The notes beneath the pieces were generated by a model, which did not search any database, was not told the origin of the DNA, and saw nothing but the letters and a program-made list of their open reading frames with translations. From Streptomyces flaveolus (lineage in GTDB: Bacteria; Actinomycetota; Actinomycetes; Streptomycetales; Streptomycetaceae): DNA of 64,000 bases. Location: the NCBI RefSeq assembly GCF_000716535.1, contig NZ_JNWV01000027.1, forward strand, positions 113,088-177,087. Reading direction: 5' to 3'. Positions 7,832-17,049 of the stretch are shown here, piece by piece. A program made the translations under genes and the position numbers. The number at the start of each line of letters is the position of its first letter. The stretch's first letter is position 1.

Positions 7832-8836
7832 TCACTGCCCGGAGCCCGCCGGCGGCTCCGTGTCGTACGCCGCCAACGCCTCCGTCGCCGCTCTCCGGGC
7901 GCTCTCGGCCAGCTCCGGCGGGGAGACGATGCGGCCGTCGCGGCCGAGGCGCAGGGCGAGTCGGCGCAGCGAGGCCGGGTCGGGGGTGCGCAGGGTGATA
8001 CGCAGCCCGCCGTCGGGAAGCTCATCGGCGCTGTCGTGCGGGTAGTACTCGGCGACCCAGCGGCCACCGGGCCCGACCTCGACCACCACCTCGGGGTCCT
8101 CGGCGGCGGGCTGCACCAGCCCCTCGGAGAGGTCGCGCAGTTCTATCTCGGGCGGTGCCGAGGGCTCGTCGAGGATCCTGATCTCGGCGACCCGGTCGAG
8201 GCGGAAGGTGCGCCGGGCCTCGGAGCGGCGGCACCAGGCCTCCACATAGGTGTGGCCGACGCTGACCAGGCGGATGGGGTCGATCTCGCGCTCGGTGACC
8301 TCGTCCCGGGCCGGGGAGTAGTAGCGGATCCACAGCCTGCGGCGCTCGGAGATCGCCCGGTCGACGTCGGCGAAGACCCCGCCCTCGGACTCGAAGGTCA
8401 CCGACAGGCGGGAGCTGGCACCGGCGGCCTCGCCGGCCGCGGCCTCCACCTTGGCGGTGGCCCGCAGCAGGGCCTGGCGGTCGCTCTCCCGCAGTCCCGG
8501 CAGGGTCGACACCGCGCGGGCGGCGACCAGCAGCGCGGTGGCCTCGTCGGCGGCGAGCCGGAGCGGTTCGGCCGCCTCCTCGCCGAGCGCGGCCGGGTTG
8601 TGCCACCAGATGCGCTCGCCGTCGGTGTCGATGTCCAGCAGGTCGCCGCCGCGGAAGCTGGTGCCGCACATGGGCAGCAGATCGAGGTCGGCGACCAGCT
8701 CGTCCTCGGTGATGCCGAAGGCGCGCGCGACATCGGCGATCCGGGCGCCGGGGCGCTCTCTCAGGTACGTCACCAGGGAGAGCATCCGCCGGGTCTGGTC
8801 GATGGCGTTGACCGTCCTGGCCGGTTTGCCTGCCAC
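7832..8836 (-). CDS. pafC: WYL-domain transcriptional regulator PafC
   Basis: Subunit of the heterodimeric PafBC activator, which in mycobacteria switches on most DNA-damage genes. The 334 residues comprise an N-terminal winged helix (about 15-75: YLRERPGARIADVARAFGITEDEL), a middle region, a WYL effector domain around residues 165-240 (LWIRYYSPARDEVTEREIDP), and a WCX-type C-terminal domain. It starts 14 bp after the pafB stop, so the two genes form one transcript. Despite the Paf name (proteasome accessory factor), PafBC do not participate directly in pupylation. Confidence 0.93.
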   Translation of the reverse strand: MAGKPARTVNAIDQTRRMLSLVTYLRERPGARIADVARAFGITEDELVADLDLLPMCGTSFRGGDLLDIDTDGERIWWHNPAALGEEAAEPLRLAADEATALLVAARAVSTLPGLRESDRQALLRATAKVEAAAGEAAGASSRLSVTFESEGGVFADVDRAISERRRLWIRYYSPARDEVTEREIDPIRLVSVGHTYVEAWCRRSEARRTFRLDRVAEIRILDEPSAPPEIELRDLSEGLVQPAAEDPEVVVEVGPGGRWVAEYYPHDSADELPDGGLRITLRTPDPASLRRLALRLGRDGRIVSPPELAESARRAATEALAAYDTEPPAGSGQ

Positions 8837-8850
8837 AGTCCTGCTCCCCC

Positions 8851-9804
8851 TCAGCCCTTGGCCACGGCGCGCAGCCGGTCCACCACGTCGGCCCGCAGCT
8901 CGGCCGGCTCCACGACCACCACGTCCGGCCCGAACTCCACCAGCCAGGCGTCCAGGCCGTGCCCGTACGGGATCTCCAACTCGTCCCAGCCGTCACCGAG
9001 TTCCCGGACCTTGGTGGCCTTCGCCCGAAGGGGGTAACCGGAGCCGGAGCGCAGCCGGATCAGCGCGGAGCGGTCGGCGATCTCTCCGGCCCAGCTCGCG
9101 ACGGTCTCACGCACGGTGACGACGTCCGGCACGGGCGCGGTGAAGCCCGTGCCCCGGGAGCGGACCTTGCCGGTGATCCGGGAGAGCCGGAAGACGCGCT
9201 CGGCGCCCCGGTCGCGGTCGAAGCCGGCCAGGTACCAGTGGCCGCGCCAGCACTCCAGGGCCCACGGCTCGACGTGCCGGGGCTCGGGGCGGGCGGCGGA
9301 GGCCTTGCGGTACTCGAAGACCACCGGGCGGCGGTCGCGGCAGGCGAGCATCAGCGGCTCGAAGGCGGCCTCGTGCACCGGGATGCGCGGCTCCAGCGCG
9401 CCGTGCGCCTCGTACGGGTCGACGTCCTCGGGGAGCCCGGCGGCGCGCAGCTTCTGCAGGGCGCCGCTGGCGGCCCCGGCCAGCCGGGCCTGCTGCCAGA
9501 CCTTGGCGGCGAGGCCGAGAGCGGCGGCCTCCTCGGCGTCCAGGGTGATGGGGGGCAGGCGGTTGCTGTCGCGGCGGGCGAGGTAGCCCACCTCGCCGTC
9601 GAGGTTCTCGACGGTCTCGATGACCAGGCCCAGTTCCCGCAGGTCGTCCTTGTCCCGCTCGAACATGCGGTTGAAGGAGTCGTCACTGCCCGCTTCCAGG
9701 TAGGCCTCGATGGACTCGCGCAGCTCCCGCTTGCTGAGCGGCCGCCGCGTCCCGAGCAGACACAGCGCGAGGTTCATCAGCCGCTCGGCCTTGGCAATGG
9801 CCAT
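8851..9804 (-). CDS. pafB: WYL-domain transcriptional regulator PafB
   Basis: Partner of PafC; together they bind RNA polymerase at promoters with the extended RecA-NDp pattern. It has 317 residues with an N-terminal winged helix (about 5-70), a WYL domain (about 140-215, including PVVFEYRKASA and HVEPWALECWRGHWYL) and a WCX C-terminal domain. A good promoter lies 33-67 bp upstream of ATG 9804, just after the FKBP terminator, so pafB-pafC form their own unit. Three promoters that fit the PafBC pattern occur elsewhere in this window. Confidence 0.93.
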   Translation of the reverse strand: MAIAKAERLMNLALCLLGTRRPLSKRELRESIEAYLEAGSDDSFNRMFERDKDDLRELGLVIETVENLDGEVGYLARRDSNRLPPITLDAEEAAALGLAAKVWQQARLAGAASGALQKLRAAGLPEDVDPYEAHGALEPRIPVHEAAFEPLMLACRDRRPVVFEYRKASAARPEPRHVEPWALECWRGHWYLAGFDRDRGAERVFRLSRITGKVRSRGTGFTAPVPDVVTVRETVASWAGEIADRSALIRLRSGSGYPLRAKATKVRELGDGWDELEIPYGHGLDAWLVEFGPDVVVVEPAELRADVVDRLRAVAKG

Positions 9805-9843
9805 CGACGCCCTTCGCCTTCCCTATGGTGCTTCTGACCGATG

Positions 9844-9871
9844 ACCGTACCGCTCCGCGCGGCGGTGACAA
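9844..9871 (-). promoter_or_regulatory. Housekeeping-type promoter of pafB-pafC
   Basis: On the minus strand TTGTCA (9871-9866) is followed by a 16-nt spacer and TACGGT (9849-9844). Transcription would start near 9837, about 33 nt before the pafB ATG. The spacing does not match the PafBC motif, so no autoregulation is implied. Confidence 0.55.
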
Positions 9872-9878
9872 AAGCCGA

Positions 9879-9906
9879 GGGCCCATGCCCGAGCAGGCAT
9901 GGGCCC
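9879..9906 (-). terminator. Terminator of the FKBP gene
   Basis: Perfect 11-bp arms, GGGCCCATGCC at 9879-9889 and its complement at 9896-9906, around a 6-nt loop, 45 bp beyond the FKBP stop. Confidence 0.78.
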
Positions 9907-9951
9907 CAGGTGATCGGTTCCGGTCGGAACCGGCCGGTCGATCGGGGTGGA

Positions 9952-10323
9952 TCAGACGCCGAGCAGGTCGACCACGAAGATGAGGGTCTCGCCGGGCTTG
10001 ATCGCCGGGGTCGGGCTCTGGTTGCCGTAGGCGAGGTGGGCGGGGATGGTCAGCTGGCGGCGGCCACCGACCTTCATGCCCTGCACGCCCTGGTCCCAGC
10101 CCTTGATGACCCGGCCGGCGCCCAGCGGGAAGCGGAACGGGGTGCCGCGGTTCCAGCTGGCGTCGAACTCCTCGCCGGTGCTGAAGGCGACGCCCACGTA
10201 GTGGACGGTGACGTTCTGGCCCGCCTGCGCGACCGGTCCGTCACCCTCCCAGATGTCCTTGATCTCCAGGTCCGCCGGGGGCTCGCCGCCCGGGAAGTCG
10301 ATCTCGGGCTTCTCGATGCTCAC
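9952..10323 (-). CDS. Cytoplasmic FKBP-type peptidyl-prolyl isomerase
   Basis: Single-domain FKBP of 123 residues that catalyses cis-trans isomerisation of X-Pro bonds. No signal peptide is present, so it should act in the cytoplasm. Recognisable FKBP features are VTVHYVGVAFSTGEEFDASW, the VIKGWDQGVQGMKVGGRR loop and the C-terminal strand LIFVVDLLGV. The gene lies 87 bp downstream of a second, secreted FKBP gene on the same strand and ends at its own hairpin. The pair precedes pafBC in transcriptional order, a clustering seen in other Streptomyces; no functional link to pupylation is established. Confidence 0.94.
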   Translation of the reverse strand: MSIEKPEIDFPGGEPPADLEIKDIWEGDGPVAQAGQNVTVHYVGVAFSTGEEFDASWNRGTPFRFPLGAGRVIKGWDQGVQGMKVGGRRQLTIPAHLAYGNQSPTPAIKPGETLIFVVDLLGV

Positions 10324-10410
10324 GTCAAAAGCTCCTGCTTGTGTACGACACGAAACGTGGACAGTCTTTCATCATCGCGGGCCTCTCGCCCGCCCCGGGC
10401 GTCCCGGACG

Positions 10411-11415
10411 CTACATCGCCGCGAGGATGTCCACGGTGAACACGAGGGTGGCGCCCTTCTTGATCACTCCGCCGCTCGGCGGGTTGTCGCCGTAGCCCAG
10501 CTCCGGCGGGACGACGATCAGGACCCGGCTGCCGACCTTCTTGCCGGTCAGGCCCTGGGCGAGGCCCTTGACCGCCTGCTGCATCTGCTCCAGCGAGAAC
10601 TGGCTGAGCCGGCCGGAGCCGTACGTCCGCTGGAAGGTCTTGCCGCCCTCCCAGACCAGGCCCTGGAACTGGCACAGGACCGCCTGGTCGGCCTTCAGCT
10701 CGGGACCGTCGCCCTCCAGGACGTACTCCGACACGAGCTTCTTCGGCGGGTCGGCCTTGGGGACGGTGACCTTGGGCACCTGGCCGTCGGTGTTGGTGGC
10801 GACCTTCGGCAGGGCGGCGTCGTCCTGCGGGACCGGCGCGCCCTTGGCGGAGCTCTTGGAGTTGAAGGAGTCGATCAGGTCGATGACGAAGACCAGGGTG
10901 TCGGTGCCCTTGATGCCCGCCTGCGCGTTGCCCTCCTTGCCGTAGCCCCAGGTGGGCGGGACGGCCAGCTGGACGCGGCTGCCGGTCTTCTTGCCCGCGA
11001 GGCCGTACCGCCAGCCGTCGATGATGCCGCCCTGGGCGAGCTGGATGACGAGGGGGCGCTTGCGGTCGTAGGAGTTGTCGAAGACCTTGGCCGTGCTCCA
11101 GATCTGGCCGAGGTAGTTCGCCTGGATGAAGTCGTTCTCCGCGATCGTGCGGCCACTGCCCGCGATCAGCGTCTTCACCGCGAGGTTCTTCGACGGCTCG
11201 CCCGGTCCCTTGGCGACGGTCGGCTTCTCACCGAACTTCGTGCCCGCCGTGACCGCCGGCAGCGGTCCGTCCACGATCTTGGGCGGGGGCGCGGACGACG
11301 CCGAGGCCGACGGTGAGGCGCCGGTCTTGCTGGAGTCGGACTTGTCGTCACCGCATCCGGCGAGCGTGACCAGTCCTGCGGGAACGGCGGCGAGGAGAAG
11401 TGAGCGTCGGCGCAC
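10411..11415 (-). CDS. Lipoprotein with two tandem FKBP isomerase domains
   Basis: 334-residue exported isomerase. The N-terminus has a basic start, a hydrophobic segment and the lipobox LAGC near residue 20, so the protein should be lipid-anchored outside the membrane. A Ser/Ala/Pro-rich linker leads to two FKBP-like domains (about residues 75-185 and 225-334). The first contains IDGWRYGLAGKKTGSR and PPTWGYG; the second AVKGLAQGLTGKKVGSR and PPELGYG. Both deviate from the canonical aromatic pocket (for example no VIPGW-type Trp in the second), so the second may be a weak catalyst or chaperone module. GTG 11415 is the start. Confidence 0.9.
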   Translation of the reverse strand: MRRRSLLLAAVPAGLVTLAGCGDDKSDSSKTGASPSASASSAPPPKIVDGPLPAVTAGTKFGEKPTVAKGPGEPSKNLAVKTLIAGSGRTIAENDFIQANYLGQIWSTAKVFDNSYDRKRPLVIQLAQGGIIDGWRYGLAGKKTGSRVQLAVPPTWGYGKEGNAQAGIKGTDTLVFVIDLIDSFNSKSSAKGAPVPQDDAALPKVATNTDGQVPKVTVPKADPPKKLVSEYVLEGDGPELKADQAVLCQFQGLVWEGGKTFQRTYGSGRLSQFSLEQMQQAVKGLAQGLTGKKVGSRVLIVVPPELGYGDNPPSGGVIKKGATLVFTVDILAAM

Positions 11416-11477
11416 GGAAGAGCCTCGTAATCGGTCGATCTTGCGGATGGCGTGCGCGCAACTCTACGACCTGACAA

Positions 11478-11506
11478 GGGCGCCGTACGGGAAACGTACG
11501 GCGCCC
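11478..11506 (-). terminator. Terminator of pafA
   Basis: Perfect 12-bp arms (GGGCGCCGTACG and its complement) with a 5-nt loop, about 50 bp after the pafA stop and upstream of the FKBP lipoprotein gene. Confidence 0.82.
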
Positions 11507-11558
11507 GTGTGGCGCTCCGGCATTTCGGTGCCGGAACGCTTGACTCACCTCACGGTGA

Positions 11559-12920
11559 CTACATTCCGGCGATGAGCTTCTCCACCCGGTCGTCCACCGA
11601 ACGGAACGGGTCCTTGCACAACACGGTGCGTTGTGCCTGGTCGTTGAGCTTGAGGTGCACCCAGTCGACCGTGAAGTCCCGGCGCTGTTCCTGTGCCCGC
11701 CGGATGAAGTCGCCGCGCAGCCGGGCGCGAGTGGTCTGCGGAGGAACCGACTTGCCCTCGAAGATCTTCAAGTCGTTGCAGACGCGAGCGGCTTGGCCCT
11801 TCTTCTCCAGCAGGTAGTACAGCCCACGACGGCGGTGGATGTCGTGGTAGGCGAGGTCTATCTGGGCGACCCGCGGGTGCGACATCGTCATGTTGTGCTT
11901 GGCCCGGTACCGCTCGATGAGCTTGTACTTCATGACCCAGTCGATCTCGGTCTCGATGCGGTCGAGTTCCTCGTTCTCGATCGCTTCGAGCGTGCGGCCC
12001 CACAGGTCCAGGACCTGCGCGACCGTGCCGGTGCGGATGCCCCGGCGGTCGCAGAAGTCCACGGCCTTGTCGAAGTACTCGCGCTGCACCTCCAGCGCCG
12101 AGGCCTCCCGGCCGCTGGCCAGGCGCACCTTGCGCCGGCCGGTGATGTCGTGGCTGACCTCGCGGATCGCCCGGATCGGGTTCTCCAGGGTGAGGTCGCG
12201 CATCACGGTGCCGGCCTCGATCATGCGCAGCACCAGGTCGGTGGCGCCGACCTTGAGCAGCATCGTCGTCTCGGACATGTTCGAGTCGCCGACGATGACG
12301 TGCAGCCGGCGGTAGCGCTCGGCGTCCGCGTGGGGTTCGTCGCGGGTGTTGATGATGGGCCGGGAGCGGGTCGTCGCCGAGGAGACGCCCTCCCAGATGT
12401 GCTCCGCGCGCTGGCTGACGCAGTAGACGGCGCCGCGCGGGGTCTGGAGCACCTTGCCGGCGCCGCACAGCAGCTGCCGGGTGACGAGGAAGGGGATGAG
12501 GATGTCCGCGAGCCGGGAGAACTCCCCGTGCCGGGCCACCAGGTAGTTCTCGTGGCAGCCGTAGGAGTTGCCCGCCGAGTCGGTGTTGTTCTTGAAGAGG
12601 TAGACGTCGCCTGCGATTCCCTCCTCGTGCAGGCGTCGTTCCGCGTCCACCAGGAGTCCTTCGAGAATGCGCTCGCCGGCCTTGTCGTGGGTGACCAGTT
12701 CGATCACGTTGTCACATTCGGGGGTCGCGTATTCCGGATGTGAGCCCACGTCGAGATAGAGCCGGGCGCCGTTTCGCAGAAAGACATTGCTGCTGCGGCC
12801 CCATGACACGACACGGCGGAAGAGGTACCGCGCCACCTCGTCAGGAGACAGGCGGCGCTGTCCCCTGAACGTGCACGTGACGCCGTACTCGTTCTCCAGC
12901 CCGAAAATGCGGCGGTCCAT
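11559..12920 (-). CDS. pafA: Pup-protein ligase PafA
   Basis: Glutamine-synthetase-like ligase that uses ATP to form an isopeptide bond between the C-terminal Glu of Pup and substrate lysines. At 453 residues it has normal length. Key regions are the nucleotide/metal-binding N-terminus [12 protein letters not shown], the catalytic segment [14 protein letters not shown] (Asp near residue 57) and [18 protein letters not shown]. The [16 protein letters not shown] stretch is shared with Dop. No Dop-type loop follows the N-terminal strand, which separates it from Dop. The gene starts 9 bp after the MFS transporter stop, so it may be read from that gene's promoter, apart from the pup-prc cluster. 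Confidence 0.97.
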   Translation of the reverse strand: MDRRIFGLENEYGVTCTFRGQRRLSPDEVARYLFRRVVSWGRSSNVFLRNGARLYLDVGSHPEYATPECDNVIELVTHDKAGERILEGLLVDAERRLHEEGIAGDVYLFKNNTDSAGNSYGCHENYLVARHGEFSRLADILIPFLVTRQLLCGAGKVLQTPRGAVYCVSQRAEHIWEGVSSATTRSRPIINTRDEPHADAERYRRLHVIVGDSNMSETTMLLKVGATDLVLRMIEAGTVMRDLTLENPIRAIREVSHDITGRRKVRLASGREASALEVQREYFDKAVDFCDRRGIRTGTVAQVLDLWGRTLEAIENEELDRIETEIDWVMKYKLIERYRAKHNMTMSHPRVAQIDLAYHDIHRRRGLYYLLEKKGQAARVCNDLKIFEGKSVPPQTTRARLRGDFIRRAQEQRRDFTVDWVHLKLNDQAQRTVLCKDPFRSVDDRVEKLIAGM

Positions 12921-12929
12921 GAGGGAACA

Positions 12930-14189
12930 TTACGCCCGATCCCCCGAGCTGAAACGGGGTTCGGCAGCACGATTTGGATCATTTTCCGATGAAGCCGCAA
13001 CGAACCCGCCTCGCGCGGGAGCTGCGAGGACCCGTCCGGTGGCGAGCAGGACCAGCAGCGACACGGCTCCGGCGGCACCCGGCAGCGCGAAGCCCCACAG
13101 GGTGCCACCGGCCTGGACCACCGGCCCTGCCAGGCCCGTTCCGACCGAGGCGCCCACGGTGAACGTCGTCACGAGCCAGGAGAACGCCTCGGTGACGGTC
13201 CCGCTCGGCGCGTGCCGGTCGACGATGATGAACGCGCAGGCGATGCAGGGCGCCAGGAACACACCGGCGAGCACGCTGAGCAACACCATGGCCACCGCGC
13301 CCGGCACCAGCATCAGTGGCAGGTAACACACCGCCAGAAGGGCCACCAGCACTCTGAGTCGCCGTTCGGGTACGCCGCCCCACGCGCGTGCGCCGTAGAC
13401 GGTGCCGCCGGCCAGCGCCCCGAGGCCCACTCCGGCCATCAGCCAGCCGTACACCGCGTCACCGCCGTGACCGTCCGCGTACGACACCGAGGCGACCGTG
13501 ATGGAGCCCAGCGCGATGCCGACGAACAGGAAGGCGGCGAGCAGCGCGAGCAGGCCGGGCGAGCGCAGGGCGCCCAGCCAGTGGGCCTCGCGCGGGGCCG
13601 AGCGCCACGCGCGCGAGGGCGGCGAGAGCACCACGCAGAGCGCGCCGAGCACGCCCAGCAGGTTGAGCACGAGCAGTGCGGCGCGCTCGTCCCACAGGGC
13701 CACGCACAGGGTCACGAGCAGCGGGCCGACGGTGAACATGACCTCCTGCGCGATGGCGTCCATGGCGTACGCGGTGTGCACCTGCTCCTCGCGGCCCAGC
13801 ACGGACGGCCACAGCGCGCGCAGGCCGCCCTCCAGGGGTGGGGCGAACAGGCCGGCCGCCGCGACGGCCGCGTAGGCGAGCGGCAGCGGTGTGGTGCCGG
13901 AGAAGGCGAAGAGGGTCATGGCGAGGGCGGCGAGGACAGCCGCGGGCAGTTGGACGCGCGGCTGGCCGTACACGTCCACGAGACGGCCCAGCAGGGGCTG
14001 TCCGACGGCGTTCGCGACGCCGTACACGGCGGCGAGGGTGCCGGCCAGGCTGTAGGTGCCGCCCTCGGCGCGGACGAAGAGCACCAGGGCGATGGCGGCG
14101 CTGGCGTTGGGCAGCCGGCCCACCAGGGTGCCGGTGAGCAGCCTCAGGGCGTGCCTCGCCCTCAGGATGTCCAGGTATCCCGTGGCCAT
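12930..14189 (-). CDS. Major facilitator superfamily transporter
   Basis: Polytopic secondary transporter of 419 residues with about 12 hydrophobic segments. The inter-helix motif GRLVDVYGQPRVQ near residues 58-70 resembles the MFS loop 2-3 signature. The substrate cannot be read from the sequence. It is divergent from a LacI-family regulator with a 117-bp shared promoter region, the usual arrangement of a regulator and its transporter. Its stop is 9 bp from the pafA start, making a bicistronic unit plausible. A C-terminal Ser/Asn/Glu tail follows the last helix. ATG 14189 gives MATGYLDILRARHALRLL. Confidence 0.85.
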   Translation of the reverse strand: MATGYLDILRARHALRLLTGTLVGRLPNASAAIALVLFVRAEGGTYSLAGTLAAVYGVANAVGQPLLGRLVDVYGQPRVQLPAAVLAALAMTLFAFSGTTPLPLAYAAVAAAGLFAPPLEGGLRALWPSVLGREEQVHTAYAMDAIAQEVMFTVGPLLVTLCVALWDERAALLVLNLLGVLGALCVVLSPPSRAWRSAPREAHWLGALRSPGLLALLAAFLFVGIALGSITVASVSYADGHGGDAVYGWLMAGVGLGALAGGTVYGARAWGGVPERRLRVLVALLAVCYLPLMLVPGAVAMVLLSVLAGVFLAPCIACAFIIVDRHAPSGTVTEAFSWLVTTFTVGASVGTGLAGPVVQAGGTLWGFALPGAAGAVSLLVLLATGRVLAAPARGGFVAASSENDPNRAAEPRFSSGDRA

Positions 14190-14236
14190 GTCCTGCCCTC
14201 CGTGGCTCGCCGGGACGCCGTGACGGCCCGAAGTGT

Positions 14237-14263
14237 TACGTATAACGTCCCTCGCCATACGTA
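14237..14263. promoter_or_regulatory. Inverted repeat in the MFS/LacI divergent promoter region
   Basis: TACGTAT (14237-14243) and ATACGTA (14257-14263) form perfect 7-bp arms separated by 13 bp. This is the most A/T-rich part of the intergenic region and a candidate operator for the adjacent LacI-type regulator. Confidence 0.5.
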
Positions 14264-14306
14264 CCATGTGCGCTGTTCGCACGTCCAGACGACCGGGAGT
14301 CAAGTG

Positions 14307-15326
14307 GTGGCCCGCAGCAGCACGCGCCCGACCAGCCGGGACGTCGCCCAGGCGGCCGGGGTCTCCCAGGCGGCCGTCTCCCTCGTCCTGGGCGACAAAT
14401 GGCGCGGCCGGGTGTCCGAGACCACCGCCGAGCGCGTCCGCGAGGCCGCGCGCGAGCTGGGCTACCGCCCCAACCTCGCCGCCCGCAACCTCCGCCTGGG
14501 CCGCACCCGTACCGTCCTGCTCGTGGTGCCCGCCCTGACGACGGAGTTCTTCGCCGGCGTCTACACCGGCGCCGCGCGCGTCGCGGCCGAACACGGCTTC
14601 GGTGTGGTGCTCTACCCCTCCCCCGAGGGCATCGGCCCGGCCCGCGACCCCTTCGCCTCCGCGCAGTCCGCCCTGGACGGCGTGCTCGCCTCCTCGATGG
14701 CCGCCGACGCCCTCACCGCGATCCGGGGCGACCAGCTCCCCCTGGTCATGCTCGACAGCGACCCGGCGGGCAGCCTGGGCGCCGCGACCGTGAACCTGGA
14801 CATCGCCGACGGTGTCCGGCAGGTCGCCGCGCACCTGCTGGGCCTCGGCCACCGCCGGGTGCTGCACCTCGCCGCCGACGTGCCCTCCTGGACCTTCGAG
14901 GTCCGCGCGCGGGAGCTGGCCGCGCGCATGGCCGCCGTGCCGGGCACCGAGGTCCGCACGGTCCGGGCCCCGATCTCCATCGAGGCCGCGCTCGCCGCCA
15001 CGGAGGCCGCGCTCACCGCGCCGGGCCCCCGGCCGACCGCGGTGGTCTGCGACGACGACAAGCTCGCCGCCGGCGCCTACAAGGCGCTGCGCCGCCTGGG
15101 CCTGCGCGTCCCGGACGACATGTCCGTCACCGGCCTGGACGACCTGGCCCTGGCCACAGCGATCGATCCCGAGCTCACGACGGTACGCCTGGACGCCGAG
15201 CTGTTCGGGGAACGGGGCATGCGGGCCCTGCTGGCCGTCCTGGAGGGCCGGGAGCCCCAGGGCGGGGACATCCCCGTCGAACTCGTCGTCCGGGGCTCCA
15301 CGGCGCCGCCACGCACGACCGCGTGA
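14307..15326 (+). CDS. LacI-family transcriptional regulator
   Basis: 339-residue DNA-binding regulator. The N-terminal LacI helix-turn-helix reads TSRDVAQAAGVSQAAVSLVLG (residues 9-29), followed by the hinge helix region GYRPNLAARNLR. The rest is a periplasmic-binding-protein-like effector domain ending near ELVVRGSTAPP. GTG 14307 is preferred because GGGAG lies 7 nt upstream; the adjacent GTG at 14304 is closer than ideal. It is divergent from the MFS transporter and convergent with prcA, with a strong shared terminator. It probably controls the transporter and perhaps, by read-through, pafA. The ligand is unknown, presumably a sugar or nucleoside. Confidence 0.88.
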   Translation: MARSSTRPTSRDVAQAAGVSQAAVSLVLGDKWRGRVSETTAERVREAARELGYRPNLAARNLRLGRTRTVLLVVPALTTEFFAGVYTGAARVAAEHGFGVVLYPSPEGIGPARDPFASAQSALDGVLASSMAADALTAIRGDQLPLVMLDSDPAGSLGAATVNLDIADGVRQVAAHLLGLGHRRVLHLAADVPSWTFEVRARELAARMAAVPGTEVRTVRAPISIEAALAATEAALTAPGPRPTAVVCDDDKLAAGAYKALRRLGLRVPDDMSVTGLDDLALATAIDPELTTVRLDAELFGERGMRALLAVLEGREPQGGDIPVELVVRGSTAPPRTTA

Positions 15327-15328
15327 AA

Positions 15329-15368
15329 GCCGGGTGCCCCGGCCGGAGATCCGGCCGGGGCACCCGGC
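15329..15368. terminator. Bidirectional terminator between the LacI gene and prcA
   Basis: Perfect 18-bp arms (15329-15346 and 15351-15368) around the tetraloop AGAT. It begins 2 bp after the regulator's stop and ends 18 bp from the prcA stop, so it serves both convergent units. Confidence 0.88.
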
Positions 15369-15386
15369 GACACGTGCGGGAGGCGG

Positions 15387-16142
15387 CTACTCCTCCTCGG
15401 TGTCCTCGGAGCCGTCCGCGCTCTCCGCCTCCGTGCTCGCGCCGTCCGCCGCCAGCAGGCGGGCGAGCTGGCGGCCGACGATGCGCTTGAACTTGCGCTT
15501 CTGCGGGCGCGTGCGGTCCAGCACGGCGACCTCGAGGCGCTCCGCGGGGATCTCCCGCTCGCTGCCGTTGGTGTCCCGGGACAGGGCCTGCACGGCCAGC
15601 TTGAGGGCCTCCGCGAGGCTCATGCCGTCGCGGTGGCGCTGGTCCAGGAAGCTGCTGATCTGCTCGGCGTTGCCGCCCACCGCGACCGAGCCGTGCTCGT
15701 CCACGATGGATCCGTCGTGCGGCAGCCGGTAGATCTGGTCGCCCTCGGGGGTCTCCCCCACCTCGGCCACCACCAGCTCCACCTCGTACGGCTTCTCGGC
15801 GGCGGAGGAGAAGATCGTGCCCAGCGTCTGCGCGTAGACGTTGGCCAGGCCGCGGGCGGTGACGTCGTCACGGTCGTAGGTGTAGCCGCGCAGGTCGGCG
15901 TAGCGGACACCGCCGATGCGCAGGTTCTCGTACTCGTTGTACTTGCCGGCCGCGGCGAAGCCGATCCGGTCGTAGATCTCGCTGAACTTGTGCAGCGCGC
16001 GGGACGGGTTCTCGCCGACGAAGACGATGCCGTCGGCGTACTGCAGCACGACCAGGCTGCGGCCGCGGGCGATGCCCTTGCGGGCGTACTCCGCCCGGTC
16101 GGCCATGGCCTGCTGGGGTGAGACATAGAACGGCGTCGACAC
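15387..16142 (-). CDS. prcA: 20S proteasome alpha subunit PrcA
   Basis: Outer-ring subunit of the 20S proteasome. Its N-termini gate the entry pore and bind the C-terminal tail of Arc. The 251 residues begin [23 protein letters not shown], the alpha-subunit H0 helix, and the fold continues through [21 protein letters not shown] and later strands. The last ~25 residues are very acidic (Glu/Asp/Ser) and likely disordered. It follows prcB by 61 bp on the same strand and is the last gene of the pup-prcB-prcA group before a strong terminator. Confidence 0.97.
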   Translation of the reverse strand: MSTPFYVSPQQAMADRAEYARKGIARGRSLVVLQYADGIVFVGENPSRALHKFSEIYDRIGFAAAGKYNEYENLRIGGVRYADLRGYTYDRDDVTARGLANVYAQTLGTIFSSAAEKPYEVELVVAEVGETPEGDQIYRLPHDGSIVDEHGSVAVGGNAEQISSFLDQRHRDGMSLAEALKLAVQALSRDTNGSEREIPAERLEVAVLDRTRPQKRKFKRIVGRQLARLLAADGASTEAESADGSEDTEEE

Positions 16143-16203
16143 CGGTTATCCGTCCCTTTCTGTCATGGTCACTGGATCACCTTCATAAGAACCGGGCCCA
16201 AGC

Positions 16204-17049
16204 TCAGAGCAGGGCGGCCTTGGGGCCGTCGGGCTCCTCCAGGCGCTTCTGGAGCACCGCGCGGGCGATCTCGGACGCCTCGTCCCCGGTGAGCCGGCGG
16301 AAGCCGTCCTCGGTGATCACGGTGATGATCGGGTAGATCCGGCGGGCGACATCGGGACCGCCGGTCGCCGAGTCGTCGTCAGCCGCGTCGTAGAGGGCCT
16401 GCACCACGAGGGTGGTGGCCTGCTCCTCGGTAAGGTCGTCACGGAACAGCTTCTTCATCGCACCGCGCGCGAAGATCGAGCCGGAGCCCGTCGCCGCGAA
16501 GTTGTGCTCCTCGGAACGGCCGCCCGTGACGTCGTAGGAGAAGATGCGCCCCTTCTCGCGGTCCAGGTCGTACCCCGCGAAGAGGGGCACCACGGCCAGG
16601 CCCTGCATGGCCATGCCGAGGTTGGAACGGATCATGGTCGACAGCCGGTTCGCCTTGCCCTCCAGGGAGAGCTGCGCACCCTCGACCTTCTCGAAGTGCT
16701 CCAGCTCGAGCTGGAAGAGCTTGACCATCTCGACGGCCAGGCCGGCGGTGCCGGCGATGCCGACGGCCGAGTACTCGTCGGCCGGGAACACCTTCTCGAT
16801 GTCCCGCTGCGCGATCACGTTGCCCATCGTGGCCCGGCGGTCGCCGGCGAGCACCACGCCGCCGGGGAACGTCACGGCCACGATGGTCGTGCCGTGCGGC
16901 GCCTCGATCACGCCCTTGGTGGGCGGAAGCTGCCGGTTGCCGGGCAGCAGCTCGGGCTGGTGCTCGGCGAGGAAGTCCATGAAAGAAGAGGATCCTGGCG
17001 TCAGGAAGGCAGCTGGTAGACGCCCGGTGCTACGAGTGTTGGCTTCCAC
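16204..17049 (-). CDS. prcB: 20S proteasome beta subunit PrcB (proprotein)
   Basis: Catalytic inner-ring subunit. Translation yields 281 residues with a 53-residue propeptide. Autocleavage at HG|TTIVAV would expose Thr54 as the N-terminal nucleophile. Residues [20 protein letters not shown] carry the Asp and Lys (GDRRAT, DIEKVF) that activate it. GTG 17049 is chosen because AAGGA lies 6 nt upstream and the length matches the S. coelicolor protein as I recall it. The start overlaps the end of the endonuclease VII-like gene by 49 bp, so the two are translationally close and surely cotranscribed. Confidence 0.96.
   Translation of the reverse strand: MEANTRSTGRLPAAFLTPGSSSFMDFLAEHQPELLPGNRQLPPTKGVIEAPHGTTIVAVTFPGGVVLAGDRRATMGNVIAQRDIEKVFPADEYSAVGIAGTAGLAVEMVKLFQLELEHFEKVEGAQLSLEGKANRLSTMIRSNLGMAMQGLAVVPLFAGYDLDREKGRIFSYDVTGGRSEEHNFAATGSGSIFARGAMKKLFRDDLTEEQATTLVVQALYDAADDDSATGGPDVARRIYPIITVITEDGFRRLTGDEASEIARAVLQKRLEEPDGPKAALL

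Noticed and set aside
9844..9871. Autoregulatory PafBC site before pafB
   Set aside because: TTGTCA is present, but the following bases and spacing do not fit the extended motif; an ordinary promoter explains it.
13212..14306. Extension of the LacI-type regulator far upstream
   Set aside because: The frame stays open through the antisense of the transporter gene, but the helix-turn-helix starts directly after GTG 14307 and a ribosome site precedes it.
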